Shown: positions 7,606 to 16,341 of the stretch, piece after piece | How positions within the stretch are numbered: the first letter of the stretch is position 1 | Layout of the letters: each line of letters begins with the position of its first letter | Assembly: GCA_964500775.1 (NCBI GenBank) | Contig: CAZCQG010000015.1 | Coordinates: forward strand, 1 to 48,708 | Direction: 5' to 3' | From: CAZCQG01 sp964500775 | Lineage (GTDB): Bacteria > Campylobacterota > Campylobacteria > Campylobacterales > CAZCQG01 | DNA: 48,708 bases | Program-made: the position numbers and the translations under genes | The notes under the pieces: generated by a model | The model's input: only the letters and a program-made list of their open reading frames with translations | The model's database searches: none | Told to the model about the DNA's origin: nothing

Positions 7606-9198
7606 TTATACCTTAATGACCTTTTCAATCAGAACCTTAGGGCTAATCTTGTTGTTGTAGATATTTTTTGAGACCGTGAATAAGATGCTTATATTCTCAT
7701 TAATCTTGATTTTGTCGTCATTTCTAAATGCGAGTGCCCAAAAGGTTTTTTGATTCTTTGGGTCTCCGATGAGAAGCGACTTGTGTTCATTCTCTTTACC
7801 GATATTACGACACTCTACTACTTGCAGATTCTCGGCATAAAAAACCGGTCTAGGATTATGTTCGCCATAAGGTTCGAAGGAGGCAAGAATATCTAAAAGC
7901 TCAAGATCGATGTCTTGCGCTTTTACCTCTCCGATAATATCTCGTCCAAACGCACCCTCTTGCACTAGATTTGTATCGGCTGTTTTTAAAGAATCTATTA
8001 GTAAATGGAGGTTTTCAAGCGCTAGACTAAAACCTATCGCTCCCGTATGCCCGCCGAATTTCAAGAGCAGATCGGAGCGTTTCTGAAAATGGGCGTGCAA
8101 ATCAAACCCCTTGACGCTTCTTCCGCTCCCCTTGGCGACTCCGTCTTTTGTCGTGATTGCGACGCAAGGTTTATTAAAACGCTGCATAAGCCTTGAAGCG
8201 ACGATTCCCACGACCCCTTCGTGCCACGCTTCGCCGTATACGAATAAAATATCGTCATTTGGATTCAACCGTTCTAGCGATTCTTGGAGGATAAAATCCT
8301 CGGTCTCTTTTCTCGCTTTGTTGGTCGCTTCGAGTTTTTCAAATAGCTCCTGCGCTTCGCTTGCGTCTTTTGCACACAAAAATTTCAACGCGGTATCGGC
8401 ACTCTCCATCCGCCCTGCGCTATTTATCCTCGGGGCGATAAAAAAAGAGATGTCTTCACTATTTAGTTCATTTTTGCCGAGATTTTTTAAAAGGACTTTT
8501 ATCGCAGGTCTGTTGTGTCGTTCAAACTCTTTCAACCCGTAGCGCACAAACACGCGGTTTAACTCGATTAGCGGCATAACGTCGGCGACTATGGCGATGG
8601 AAAGCATATCAAGATAATTTCGCAAATCGACTTGCGATCCCGTCTTTATCTTCAACGCCGCAGCCAAATACCAAGCGATATTCGCACCGCAAATCTCTTT
8701 AAAAGGGAAAGTGCAACCCTCTTGTTTCGGGTTGATGAGAGCGTATGCTTCGGGGAGTGTGTCCGCAGGGATATGATGATCGGTGATGATGAGATCGATC
8801 CCTTTTTGTTTGCAGAGCAAAGCCGCTTCATACGCGACGATACCGTTATCCACGGTGATGATGAGATTTGCATCGAGACGCTCGATGATCTCGGGGGTGA
8901 TACCGTATCCGTCGTCAAATCTATTTGGAATCACACACTCTAGATCGTAATGAAACGATTCGAAAAAGAGTTTGAGTATCGCGCACGAGACTACCCCGTC
9001 CACGTCATAATCGCCTATAACGACAATTTTTTCTCTATTTTTGAGCGCACGTACGATTCTCTCGCTCGCTCGCTCCATCCCTTTGAAAACAAAAGGGTCG
9101 GGAATCTGCGAGAGCTTACTAAAACGCTCCCCTTCGAATCTGCTCTCTAAAATCGAAAATATATCTCTTTTGCTCAGCCTTCTAAGAGGAGTGGACAT
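7606..9198 (-). CDS. recJ: Single-stranded-DNA exonuclease RecJ
   Basis: RecJ degrades single-stranded DNA 5' to 3' in recombinational and mismatch repair. DHH-family motifs are clear: VVIGDYDVDGVVSCAIL (motif I), TVDNGI (motif II), TDHHIP (motif III, DHH), and a C-terminal DHHA1 part with FGGHTGAIGFSL. The frame opens at TTG 9228, but ATG 9198 gives a more typical N-terminus (MSTPLRRLSKRD) and only a 17-base overlap with pyrG; neither start has a strong ribosome site, suggesting translational coupling to pyrG. From 9198 the protein has 530 residues, within the usual range for this phylum. Confidence 0.93.
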   Translation of the reverse strand: MSTPLRRLSKRDIFSILESRFEGERFSKLSQIPDPFVFKGMERASERIVRALKNREKIVVIGDYDVDGVVSCAILKLFFESFHYDLECVIPNRFDDGYGITPEIIERLDANLIITVDNGIVAYEAALLCKQKGIDLIITDHHIPADTLPEAYALINPKQEGCTFPFKEICGANIAWYLAAALKIKTGSQVDLRNYLDMLSIAIVADVMPLIELNRVFVRYGLKEFERHNRPAIKVLLKNLGKNELNSEDISFFIAPRINSAGRMESADTALKFLCAKDASEAQELFEKLEATNKARKETEDFILQESLERLNPNDDILFVYGEAWHEGVVGIVASRLMQRFNKPCVAITTKDGVAKGSGRSVKGFDLHAHFQKRSDLLLKFGGHTGAIGFSLALENLHLLIDSLKTADTNLVQEGAFGRDIIGEVKAQDIDLELLDILASFEPYGEHNPRPVFYAENLQVVECRNIGKENEHKSLLIGDPKNQKTFWALAFRNDDKIKINENISILFTVSKNIYNNKISPKVLIEKVIKV

Positions 9199-10840
9199 TT
9201 TTGCCGTATTCGAACGATTTTTTGACAAATTCCAATATCACGGCATTTGGATTTTGGAGCCGCGAGGTAAATTCAGGGTGGAATTGCACCCCGACGAACC
9301 AAAAGTGGTCTTTAAGCTCTACCGCTTCGATAAGTCCGTTGGATTCACCGCTCACGATCAGTCCTGCTTTTTCGAGTTTGCTTCTGTATTCGGGGTTGGC
9401 TTCGTATCTGTGTCTATGGCGCTCTTTAATCGTTTTTGCGTTTTTATACGCCTCTTTGAGCTTGCTTCCCTCTTTGAGATTGCAGCCGTATTCACCTAGT
9501 CGCATCGTGCCGCCCATCGGAGAGGTAAAGGTACGAATCTGCTTTTTCCCTTCTCTGTCGATAAACTCATCGATAAGATATATGACGGGGTCTTTCGTCT
9601 CTTTGTTAAATTCGATAGAGTTCGCATCACTTAAACCTAAAACATTTCGTGCAAACTCTACGATAGCAAGCTGCATACCGAGGCAGATTCCTAAGAATGG
9701 GATGTTATGCGTACGGGCATAGTTTATCGCTTTGATCTTCCCTTCGACGCCACGCTCACCGAAACCGCCGGGAACAAGAATCCCATCGAGATACTCCATC
9801 TGCTCATCGATGTTATTTTCGTTGAGCTCTTCGCTGTCTATCCATTTGATGTCGACCTTCACATCAAGATTCGCCCCTGCGTGGACGAGTGATTCGATGA
9901 GTGATTTGTACGATTCTTTGAGGTCGAGGTATTTTCCTACAAAACCGATCGCTACTTCATCTTTAGGTGCAATGATTCTTTTGACGAGGATGTTCCACTC
10001 ATCCATATTTGGTTTGAGCTCACCGAGTTTAAAGCGTCTTGTTATAGGGGTGAGAATCTCTTCGCGCAAAAAGTTGAGCGGCACTTGATAGATAGTCGGC
10101 GCATCTTCGGCTACGATGACGCTATCCATATCGACGTCACAGCTCAATGAAAGTTTCTTTTTTAGCTCTTTAGGGATAGAGCGCTCGGCTCTAGCGATGA
10201 TCATATGCGGCGTGATACCGATACGTCTTAGCTCCTGCACGGAGTGTTGTGTAGGCTTGGTTTTAAGCTCGCCCGCGGCTTTGATGAGAGGGACTAGCGT
10301 CACATGGATATTGATGACGCGCTCATCTTTGAGCTCGTGTTTGAGCTCTCGTATCGCCTCCAAAAACGGCAATCCTTCTATATCGCCGACCGTACCGCCT
10401 AGCTCGACTACGAGGATGTCTTTGCCTGTACCTGCTTTGAGGATTCGCTCTTTTATCTCATCGACGATATGGGGGATGACTTGGATGGTTTTCCCTAGAT
10501 AGAATCCTTTGCGCTCTTTTTCGATGACTGAAAGGTAGACTTGCCCCGTGGTAAAGTTGTTTTTGGCTTCGAACGAGGTATCTAGGAATCGCTCGTAATG
10601 TCCGATGTCAAGGTCGGTCTCCGCACCGTCATAGGTCACGAACACTTCGCCGTGCTCAAAAGGGCTCATCGTACCCGGGTCTACGTTGAGATAGGGATCG
10701 ATTTTTAAAATCGCTACGTCGAATCCCGAATGTTTCAAAAGGGTTGCCAAGGAAGCGGATGTGATTCCTTTTCCTAGCGAGCTTAACACCCCGCCTGTTA
10801 CGAATATGAACTTTGTCTCTTTTTTGTTTGTGGATGGCAT
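9182..10840 (-). CDS. pyrG: CTP synthase
   Basis: CTP synthase converts UTP to CTP using ATP and glutamine. The N-terminal synthetase domain starts KFIFVTGGVLSSLGKGI with the P-loop, followed by KIDPYLNVDPGTMSP and HGEVFVTYDGAETDLDIGHYERF. The C-terminal class I glutamine amidotransferase domain shows GICLGMQLAIVEFARN with the catalytic Cys and a later HPEF. The frame is open to 10882, but ATG 10840 (MPSTNKKETKFIF) gives the family's usual N-terminus, at 552 residues. recJ overlaps the 3' end on the same strand. It is divergent from the Ste24-like protease gene. Confidence 0.96.
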   Translation of the reverse strand: MPSTNKKETKFIFVTGGVLSSLGKGITSASLATLLKHSGFDVAILKIDPYLNVDPGTMSPFEHGEVFVTYDGAETDLDIGHYERFLDTSFEAKNNFTTGQVYLSVIEKERKGFYLGKTIQVIPHIVDEIKERILKAGTGKDILVVELGGTVGDIEGLPFLEAIRELKHELKDERVINIHVTLVPLIKAAGELKTKPTQHSVQELRRIGITPHMIIARAERSIPKELKKKLSLSCDVDMDSVIVAEDAPTIYQVPLNFLREEILTPITRRFKLGELKPNMDEWNILVKRIIAPKDEVAIGFVGKYLDLKESYKSLIESLVHAGANLDVKVDIKWIDSEELNENNIDEQMEYLDGILVPGGFGERGVEGKIKAINYARTHNIPFLGICLGMQLAIVEFARNVLGLSDANSIEFNKETKDPVIYLIDEFIDREGKKQIRTFTSPMGGTMRLGEYGCNLKEGSKLKEAYKNAKTIKERHRHRYEANPEYRSKLEKAGLIVSGESNGLIEAVELKDHFWFVGVQFHPEFTSRLQNPNAVILEFVKKSFEYGKNVHSS

Positions 10841-10922
10841 AGTGAATCTCTCTTGTGTGTTTCTAAAAACGGATTTTAGCAAATTTGGATAAAATAGAGA
10901 CTTTTAATAATAAGGTCATTGA

Positions 10923-12119
10923 ATGGAAGTACTTGTATATTTTTTCACTTTTTACACACTCGTAAAAATCTACGTCTCGGTGATGCAGATAGGATTCATC
11001 GACAAAGAGATGCAAAAAGCCCCCATTTTGATGGAACAAAAAGAGTATTTAAAGGCAGGGAGGTACGCTATCAAAAAAGAGCGCCTCGGTATCGCCGAAG
11101 GATTTTTGGAGTTTTTTCTGTTTATTTTTTGGCTCGGCTACGGGATGGGATTTTTAAATAGTTTTTTTTCAAACGGTCACGATCCGCTCAATACCGTTTT
11201 TATCGTGATTAGTTTTCTTCTTGTTACGAGTTTCGTCTCGTTGCCTTTTGACATATATAAGAGTTTTTTTCTCGATAAAGAGTTTGGGTTTTCCACCATT
11301 ACCCCAAAACTTTTCGTGCTTGATTTACTCAAATCGCTTTTGATGCTCCTTGTTTTAGGCGGCGCGGTGCTCTATATCCTCGCGCTCATCATCGAAAGTA
11401 CGCAAGCGTGGTGGTTTTACGCATTTTTATTCGTATTTGCACTCATTATTTTTATCAATATGCTCTACCCTACCCTCATCGCTCCGATATTCAATAAATT
11501 TAAACCTCTCGAAAACAGTGAATTAGAGACTGAGATAGACGCTCTGATGGCACGCTCCGGCTTTCAGAGCAGCGGAGTTTTCGTCATAGATTCGAGTAAA
11601 AGAGATACACGGCTCAATGCCTATTTCGGCGGACTTGGGAAAAACAAAAGAGTAGTGCTTTTTGATAGTCTCCTCGAAAAGCTGACAAGCAAAGAGCTAC
11701 TCGCCGTACTCGGTCACGAACTCGGTCACTTTAAACACGGCGACATTTATAAAGGTATCGCCCTCCAAGGAATTATGATATTCATCGTCTTTGCACTTTT
11801 CGGAAATATTCCGCTTGAAGTATTCGAATCACTCGGGATACGAAATGATTCGGCTATGAATCTCCTTTTTATACTTCTACTAGCTTCCCCTTTGGCGATG
11901 TTTTTTATGCCGATAGTGGGTTATTTCAGCCGCAAAAACGAATACGCCGCCGATAACTACGGAAGCAAGAGCGTCGATAATGCAAGCCTCATAAGTGCAC
12001 TGTTAAAACTCATCAAAGAGAACAGCGCCTTCCCGAAATCACATCCGTTTTATATCTTTTTCCACTATACCCATCCGCCGATTTTAGAGCGTCTCAAAGC
12101 GCTCGGCTATGAAGATTAG
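10923..12119 (+). CDS. M48 family membrane metalloprotease, Ste24/CAAX-prenyl-protease-1-like
   Basis: The 398-residue product is a multi-span zinc protease of family M48A. The zinc motif HELGH is at residues 265-269 with Glu266 catalytic, and the third ligand is Glu340 in RKNEYAAD. The N-terminal part has several transmembrane helices and the LPFDIYKSFFLDKEFGFS segment typical of Ste24 homologues. Bacterial members probably act in membrane protein quality control, since protein prenylation is absent; that role is inference. A TAAAAT -10-like box at 10890-10895 and AAGG at 10912-10915 precede ATG 10923. prmC overlaps its end by 11 bases. Confidence 0.9.
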   Translation: MEVLVYFFTFYTLVKIYVSVMQIGFIDKEMQKAPILMEQKEYLKAGRYAIKKERLGIAEGFLEFFLFIFWLGYGMGFLNSFFSNGHDPLNTVFIVISFLLVTSFVSLPFDIYKSFFLDKEFGFSTITPKLFVLDLLKSLLMLLVLGGAVLYILALIIESTQAWWFYAFLFVFALIIFINMLYPTLIAPIFNKFKPLENSELETEIDALMARSGFQSSGVFVIDSSKRDTRLNAYFGGLGKNKRVVLFDSLLEKLTSKELLAVLGHELGHFKHGDIYKGIALQGIMIFIVFALFGNIPLEVFESLGIRNDSAMNLLFILLLASPLAMFFMPIVGYFSRKNEYAADNYGSKSVDNASLISALLKLIKENSAFPKSHPFYIFFHYTHPPILERLKALGYED

Positions 12120-12918
12120 CGAGGCTTTGGCGCACTCTTGCGCTAGACTTGCAAACATAGTCGAACGCCCGAGATTAGAATCTGAGATCCTCCTCGCCCA
12201 CTACCTCCAAAAAGAGCGCATCTACTTGCACGCCCACGGCGAAACAGAGATAGAAGAGGCAGGATTTTTTGCACTAGTAGCAGAGCGCGAAAAACACGTC
12301 CCTATCGAATATATCACGAAAAAAGCGAGTTTTTACGGCGAAGAGTTTTTCATCGACTACGGCGCGCTCATCCCCCGCCCAGAGACCGAGCTACTCATAG
12401 ATTTAGCAAGCGAGATAATAGAACAAAACAACATTCAAAGCGTTTTAGAGATAGGGGTGGGGAGCGGAATCATCAGCGCGACGCTAAAGGGTAAATTTCC
12501 AAATCTCTCTATCACCGCCTGCGATATTAGCGACGAAGCGCTCGCGATCGCACAAAAAAACTTTGCACTCAAAGGAATCGAGATACCCCTCATCCGCTCC
12601 GATTTATTTCAAAACATCGACGATTATTTTGAGCTGGTAGTGAGTAACCCGCCGTATATAAAAAGCGATTATCCCTTGCCGAAAAATCTCGAATACGAAC
12701 CGCAAAACGCCCTTTTCGGCGGAGAAAGCGGTGATGAGATATTGCTAAGAATCATAGATGAATCGCTACTTCGAGGGGTGCGATTTTTAGCGTGTGAAAT
12801 GGGCTACGACCAACGAGAAAAAATCGCAAAATATCTTGACCAAAAAGGAATAGCCAACTATAATTTCTATAAAGACTTATCTGCCCTCGATCGGGGTTTT
12901 TGGGTGAGATTTCATTAA
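12109..12918 (+). CDS. prmC: Peptide chain release factor glutamine methyltransferase PrmC (HemK)
   Basis: PrmC methylates the Gln of the GGQ motif in release factors 1 and 2. The 269-residue sequence has the N-terminal helical domain, the IPRPETELLI motif (residues 88-97), SAM-binding motif I VLEIGVGSGIISATL (112-126), the acidic CDISDEAL, and the catalytic NPPY at 180-183 (VVSNPPYI). The start ATG 12109 lies inside the protease gene, giving an 11-base overlap and likely translational coupling. Length and motifs are standard. Confidence 0.95.
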   Translation: MKISEALAHSCARLANIVERPRLESEILLAHYLQKERIYLHAHGETEIEEAGFFALVAEREKHVPIEYITKKASFYGEEFFIDYGALIPRPETELLIDLASEIIEQNNIQSVLEIGVGSGIISATLKGKFPNLSITACDISDEALAIAQKNFALKGIEIPLIRSDLFQNIDDYFELVVSNPPYIKSDYPLPKNLEYEPQNALFGGESGDEILLRIIDESLLRGVRFLACEMGYDQREKIAKYLDQKGIANYNFYKDLSALDRGFWVRFH

Positions 12919-12928
12919 TGGAGAGGAT

Positions 12929-13111
12929 ATGCTAGAGGAGCGACTGATTTTCGGTGAATTTGACGATGAGGATTTGGACGGGGAGGATCTCTACGACGAC
13001 GAAGACTTTGAAGAAGATGATTCGTCGTCCAAATACAATGGGTATGATGATGACGATTACGGAGCCGATGAGGACTACGAGGATGAGGAGTATTACGAGG
13101 ACGACTATTAA
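12929..13111 (+). CDS. 60-residue extremely acidic protein of unknown function
   Basis: ATG 12929 is preceded by GGAGAGGAT with good spacing, only 10 bases after prmC. The product has 32 Asp/Glu and only two basic residues (Arg5, Lys35) in 60, plus eight Tyr, mostly in the second half (DYEDEEYYEDDY end). Apart from the first ten residues (MLEERLIFGE) it is low-complexity and should be disordered. I recognise no family. Acidic tails of this kind can bind basic proteins, metals or nucleic-acid-binding surfaces; none is shown here. The ribosome site and prmC linkage support real translation; the arginine-rich frame on the opposite strand is a shadow. Confidence 0.65.
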   Translation: MLEERLIFGEFDDEDLDGEDLYDDEDFEEDDSSSKYNGYDDDDYGADEDYEDEEYYEDDY

Positions 13112-13165
13112 GTCGTCTATCCCCTCTCAAGATTAAATTGCACCGGATATTTTAAAGATTTCTAT

Positions 13166-13948
13166 TTAGTTCAAGATAAGTTGTTTTTTCTTCTTTTTCT
13201 TTTTATTCCCCTTGGCAAACGTCAACAACTCTTCGGTATGCGTGATTCCTACTGGGAGATTCCCGAGTGCTATCTCTAATATCTTTGCGGCAGTGAGTGC
13301 GTCGGCGTAGGCTCTGTGGGCGATGTCGGTGTTTATATCCAAATGGGTATTGAGAAACGACAATCCGTAGCGCTCCGCTTGTATCGTCTTTTTTGCTAGA
13401 TCGATAGTGCAAAGCTTGCGATTCCCGAGTGGACCTAGAAAGTAGCGATTCATCATCTCCGAGATAAAACTATAATCAAAATCGACGTTATGCGCCACAA
13501 ATACCGCATCCCCCAAAAAGAGGCGAAAATCCTTGAGTACCTCGAACATATTGGGTGCATCCTTGAGGTCTTGAACGCTTAGCGAGGTGATTTTAGTGAT
13601 GTAGTCGGGGACAAACGTGCAATGGATGAGCGACTCAAATTTATCTATAACTTCGCCCCCTTGGAACATAAGCGCTCCAAGCTCTATTATCTGTGCGTTT
13701 TTAGGATTGCTGCCGTTGGTCTCGATATCCACCACGCAGAATCGCTGTTCTCTAATATGAATATCGATAGTTTTCAAGCGAACATATTTTCCATCGCTTT
13801 CAATAGGAAAACCTATGGATTTGAGAAACTCTATCTGTTGGTCGACGTCTTGGAGAAAAAGTCCAAATCCATCGACCCTATTTAAAAACTCCTCGTTTTT
13901 TATCGGTCCTTTGAGCAATTCCTCTGCAAGCTCTTCAAACCCTCGCAT
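13166..13948 (-). CDS. DnaQ-family 3'-5' exonuclease (Pol III epsilon-like)
   Basis: A DEDDh exonuclease of 260 residues. Catalytic motifs are DIETNG (Asp74, Glu76), AHNVDFDYSF (Asp158) and HRAYADA (His211, Asp216). A 65-residue N-terminal extension precedes the nuclease, and the C-terminus carries a run of seven lysines (KKKKKKKQLILN), perhaps a DNA-binding tail. It could be the proofreading subunit DnaQ or one of the stand-alone paralogues common in this phylum; I cannot tell which. The gene follows trpF by one base and rpe further upstream, so the three form one transcription unit, though the functions are unrelated. Confidence 0.85.
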   Translation of the reverse strand: MRGFEELAEELLKGPIKNEEFLNRVDGFGLFLQDVDQQIEFLKSIGFPIESDGKYVRLKTIDIHIREQRFCVVDIETNGSNPKNAQIIELGALMFQGGEVIDKFESLIHCTFVPDYITKITSLSVQDLKDAPNMFEVLKDFRLFLGDAVFVAHNVDFDYSFISEMMNRYFLGPLGNRKLCTIDLAKKTIQAERYGLSFLNTHLDINTDIAHRAYADALTAAKILEIALGNLPVGITHTEELLTFAKGNKKKKKKKQLILN

Positions 13949-13949
13949 A

Positions 13950-14537
13950 CTAGAGCGTTTTCGCTTTCTTCATAAATGCCTCTATCTTGCCGCAGTCTTT
14001 GATTCCTTTTGCGCTCTCCACGCCGCTGCTGATGTCGATCCCGTAAAATCCGAATCCTCGCAGTTCATAGATGTTCTCCGCGTCGATTCCCCCTGCGATT
14101 ACGAGTTTAGAGCAGTCGATTCCTTTGTACCATTCAAGCGCGGTACGCGCTCCTTCGCCGCCGTATTGCTCGACAAAGGTATCTACGAGGAAATATTTAT
14201 CCTCGGGCAGATTCTTTAAATCCTCTTTGCATTTTACGCGAATCACCCCCAAATAAGGTGTTTGCGGCATTTCGCTTTTATAAGTATCTAGGTAGATTTG
14301 CGCGCTACTTAGCCCGCAGTATCGGCATATCGCATCGATCTCCTCGCCGCTCTCCTCGACAAAAACCCCGACCTTATCGATGTAAGGCGGCAGCGCATCA
14401 ACTATCGCTTTGACCTTTTGCGGCTCGATATAGCGCTGCGATTTTTTATAGAAAATAAACCCGATAGCATCCGCGCCGTGCCTTATCGCGCACAACGCAT
14501 CTTCTAGACGTGTGATTCCACAAATCTTAATTCGCAA
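13950..14537 (-). CDS. trpF: Phosphoribosylanthranilate isomerase
   Basis: TrpF catalyses the Amadori rearrangement of N-(5-phosphoribosyl)anthranilate in tryptophan synthesis. The 195-residue TIM barrel opens with MRIKICGITRLEDA, containing the catalytic Cys of the KICG motif, and has GADAIGFIFY, the VGVF segment and a C-terminal GGIDAENI / GIDISSGVES phosphate-binding part with the catalytic Asp. It is not next to other trp genes; it sits between rpe and an exonuclease gene with one-base gaps on each side. Confidence 0.95.
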   Translation of the reverse strand: MRIKICGITRLEDALCAIRHGADAIGFIFYKKSQRYIEPQKVKAIVDALPPYIDKVGVFVEESGEEIDAICRYCGLSSAQIYLDTYKSEMPQTPYLGVIRVKCKEDLKNLPEDKYFLVDTFVEQYGGEGARTALEWYKGIDCSKLVIAGGIDAENIYELRGFGFYGIDISSGVESAKGIKDCGKIEAFMKKAKTL

Positions 14538-14538
14538 G

Positions 14539-15180
14539 TTACCCTTTCAATGAATCTATCGCATCTTTATACGATTCGTGTCCGAAGACGTAGCTTCCAG
14601 CTACCACGATGTCTACGCCGGCATTTTTGAGTGCGCCGATGTTTTTGTTATTCACCCCGCCGTCTACTTGGATGAGTGCTTGCGAATTTTTCCTTAGAAT
14701 CATCTCTTTTATCTTCGCTATCTTCCCGAGGCTCGATTCTATGAAGCTCTGCCCGCCAAATCCAGGATTGACGCTCATTACGAGCACCATATCGACCTCC
14801 TCGATCATATATTCGATAGCGCTTTCGTGCGTATGCGGGTTGAGGGTAATAGCAGGTGAGATTCCTTTGCTCCGAATGTAGTTTGCCAATCTATGGGGAT
14901 GCTTTTCCTCTTCGATGTGAAAAGAGATATATTTTGGTTTGAGCGGCGCAAACAAGTCTACGAAAAAGGTGTTATTCTGCACCATAAGATGTACATCCAA
15001 AGGTGCGGTGGCAGCCTTTGCTACGCCTTGGACTACTACGGGTCCGAGGGTGAGATTGGGGACGAAATGCCCGTCCATCACATCCACGTGTATGAGATCC
15101 GCACCCGCTTTGCAGACATCGACGATCTCCTCTTCCAAACGACCGAAATTCGCAGATAAAATACTCGGAGCTACAAGCAT
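14539..15180 (-). CDS. rpe: Ribulose-phosphate 3-epimerase
   Basis: Rpe interconverts ribulose-5-phosphate and xylulose-5-phosphate in the pentose phosphate and reductive pentose pathways. The 213-residue TIM barrel shows the family motifs VAPSILSANFG, HVDVMDGHFVPNLTLGP (metal ligands and catalytic Asp), MSVNPGFGGQSFI and QVDGGVNNKNI. It leads the rpe-trpF-exonuclease unit and is divergent from fbp, another sugar-phosphate gene, with a shared 20-bp palindrome between them. Campylobacterota sulfur oxidisers usually fix CO2 by the reverse TCA cycle, so here it serves pentose supply. Confidence 0.96.
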   Translation of the reverse strand: MLVAPSILSANFGRLEEEIVDVCKAGADLIHVDVMDGHFVPNLTLGPVVVQGVAKAATAPLDVHLMVQNNTFFVDLFAPLKPKYISFHIEEEKHPHRLANYIRSKGISPAITLNPHTHESAIEYMIEEVDMVLVMSVNPGFGGQSFIESSLGKIAKIKEMILRKNSQALIQVDGGVNNKNIGALKNAGVDIVVAGSYVFGHESYKDAIDSLKG

Positions 15181-15209
15181 AAAAATAAATCCTCTTTTAA
15201 AAATGCGTG

Positions 15210-15215
15210 ATTATA
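15210..15215 (-). promoter_or_regulatory. -10 element of the rpe promoter
   Basis: On the minus strand this reads TATAAT, 29 bases before the rpe start. Sixteen to seventeen bases upstream lies the right-hand part of the palindrome at 15231-15250, so a protein bound there would cover the -35 region. Confidence 0.55.
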
Positions 15216-15230
15216 ACGCTTTGTAAATAT

Positions 15231-15250
15231 AATATCGTTTATACGATATT
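15231..15250. promoter_or_regulatory. 20-bp palindrome between divergent rpe and fbp
   Basis: AATATCGT (15231-15238), loop TTAT, ACGATATT (15243-15250): perfect 8-bp arms. It covers the -35 region of the rpe promoter and ends 14 bases before a TAAAAT box (15265-15270) that could serve fbp. A single dimeric regulator could control both sugar-phosphate transcripts. No regulator is encoded next door, so its identity is open. Confidence 0.45.
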
Positions 15251-15300
15251 TAGCGAGGTCACACTAAAATATAGCTATCACTTAATACAAGGAATCTTCA

Positions 15301-16146
15301 ATGCTAGAAGAGATTTTTGAGAAGATCAAAGAGGTCGCCATCTATATCGAAGGGGTCATCGGCGAGAGCGAAGGGGAGTACTTCGAGAGCCAAAACGCCA
15401 CGGGCGATACACAGCTCAAAGCCGACGTAAAGGCCGACCTTATCATCGAAAAAGAGTTTAGCAAGATAAAAAGCGTCAAAGCGCTTTGCTCCGAAGAGAA
15501 AGAGGAGTGCGTCATCGCCAATCCCGACGGACACTATCATATAGGATACGATCCTATCGACGGGAGCTCCTTGGTAGAGGTCAATATGAGCGTGGGGACG
15601 ATATACGGTATCTATGACGGCGAGTTTACCGGAAAGAATCTCGTAGCCGCGGCATATGTAGTCTATGGACCCGGTATCGAGCTCGTCATCGCACATGAAA
15701 AAGTTGAGTTTTTCACCTATCAATACGGTAGATTCGAAAAAAGAAAAGAGCTAGTGCTCGGTGAAAAAGGGAAAATAAACGCTCCGGGTGCCACACAACA
15801 ATATTGGCCAAAGCACCATAAAGAGCTTATCGATTCCCTTTTTGCAGAGGGATACAGGCTTCGTTACTCAGGCGGGATGGTGCCTGACATCCATCAAATC
15901 CTCATTAAAGGCGGCGGGATGTTTAGTTATCCAGGAACGACGGACAAGCCAAAAGGGAAACTACGGACGATATTTGAGGTACTCCCTTTTGCATTCATCA
16001 TCGAAAAAGCAGGAGGTGCGGCGGTCGATGGACATAGAAGACTTCTAGAGCTAGAGCCCAAAGGGTACCATGACACCACGCCGTGTTTTTTCGGAAGCAA
16101 ATACGAGATCGGACGAGTACTAGAAGCATATAAGAACAATGGCTGA
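15301..16146 (+). CDS. fbp: Fructose-1,6-bisphosphatase, class I
   Basis: This enzyme hydrolyses fructose-1,6-bisphosphate in gluconeogenesis. The metal-binding signature is YDPIDGSS (residues 83-90, Asp84 and Asp87), with GDTQLKADVKAD near the N-terminus and YSGGMVPDIHQIL plus a KPKGKLRTIFEVLPFAFIIEKAGG segment in the C-terminal half, as in class I enzymes. At 281 residues it is shorter than E. coli Fbp (about 330), as usual in this phylum. The small Cys-containing gene overlaps its end by eight bases and metG follows, the order I recall from C. jejuni. Confidence 0.93.
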   Translation: MLEEIFEKIKEVAIYIEGVIGESEGEYFESQNATGDTQLKADVKADLIIEKEFSKIKSVKALCSEEKEECVIANPDGHYHIGYDPIDGSSLVEVNMSVGTIYGIYDGEFTGKNLVAAAYVVYGPGIELVIAHEKVEFFTYQYGRFEKRKELVLGEKGKINAPGATQQYWPKHHKELIDSLFAEGYRLRYSGGMVPDIHQILIKGGGMFSYPGTTDKPKGKLRTIFEVLPFAFIIEKAGGAAVDGHRRLLELEPKGYHDTTPCFFGSKYEIGRVLEAYKNNG

Positions 16147-16336
16147 AGCACAACCTAGTATCTACGAAGAGAACTTTCAAAAAGCTTTAGAAGCTTTGCA
16201 AGTATGTCAAAAAGAGAAAGGTTTTAGCTCGTGCTTCGCTTGCGAAAAAGTGCTTGAGTGTGATGTGCGCGATGACTACGTAAAAAAGACGTATGAGCGA
16301 ATGAACAAAGGCGCTACGGGCGGCTTTGAGTTTTAA
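16139..16336 (+). CDS. Conserved small Campylobacterota protein with paired cysteines
   Basis: The 65-residue product starts at ATG 16139, overlapping fbp by eight bases, and carries the core FSSCFACEKVLECDVRDDYV with a CxxC pair plus Cys at 41, and an earlier Cys at 23. It ends MNKGATGGFEF. From memory, the corresponding position between fbp and metG in C. jejuni (Cj0839c) is occupied by a similar small hypothetical protein, so it appears to be a lineage marker. The cysteines suggest metal binding, perhaps zinc. No function is known to me. Confidence 0.8.
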   Translation: MAEAQPSIYEENFQKALEALQVCQKEKGFSSCFACEKVLECDVRDDYVKKTYERMNKGATGGFEF

Positions 16337-16341
16337 TCAGG

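Noticed and set aside
9199..9228. N-terminal extension of RecJ from TTG 9228.
   Set aside because: The added ten residues deepen the overlap with pyrG, and ATG 9198 gives a more typical N-terminus, although neither start has a strong ribosome site.
12960..13100. GAC/GAT/GAG-rich stretch as a possible microsatellite or phase-variable repeat.
   Set aside because: The triplets vary irregularly, with no exact tandem unit; codon choice for Asp/Glu explains it.
12915..13130. Arginine/histidine-rich frame on the minus strand and a Thr/Arg-rich frame on the plus strand.
   Set aside because: Mirror or frame-shifted readings of the acidic 60-residue gene, which has the ribosome site and plausible linkage to prmC.
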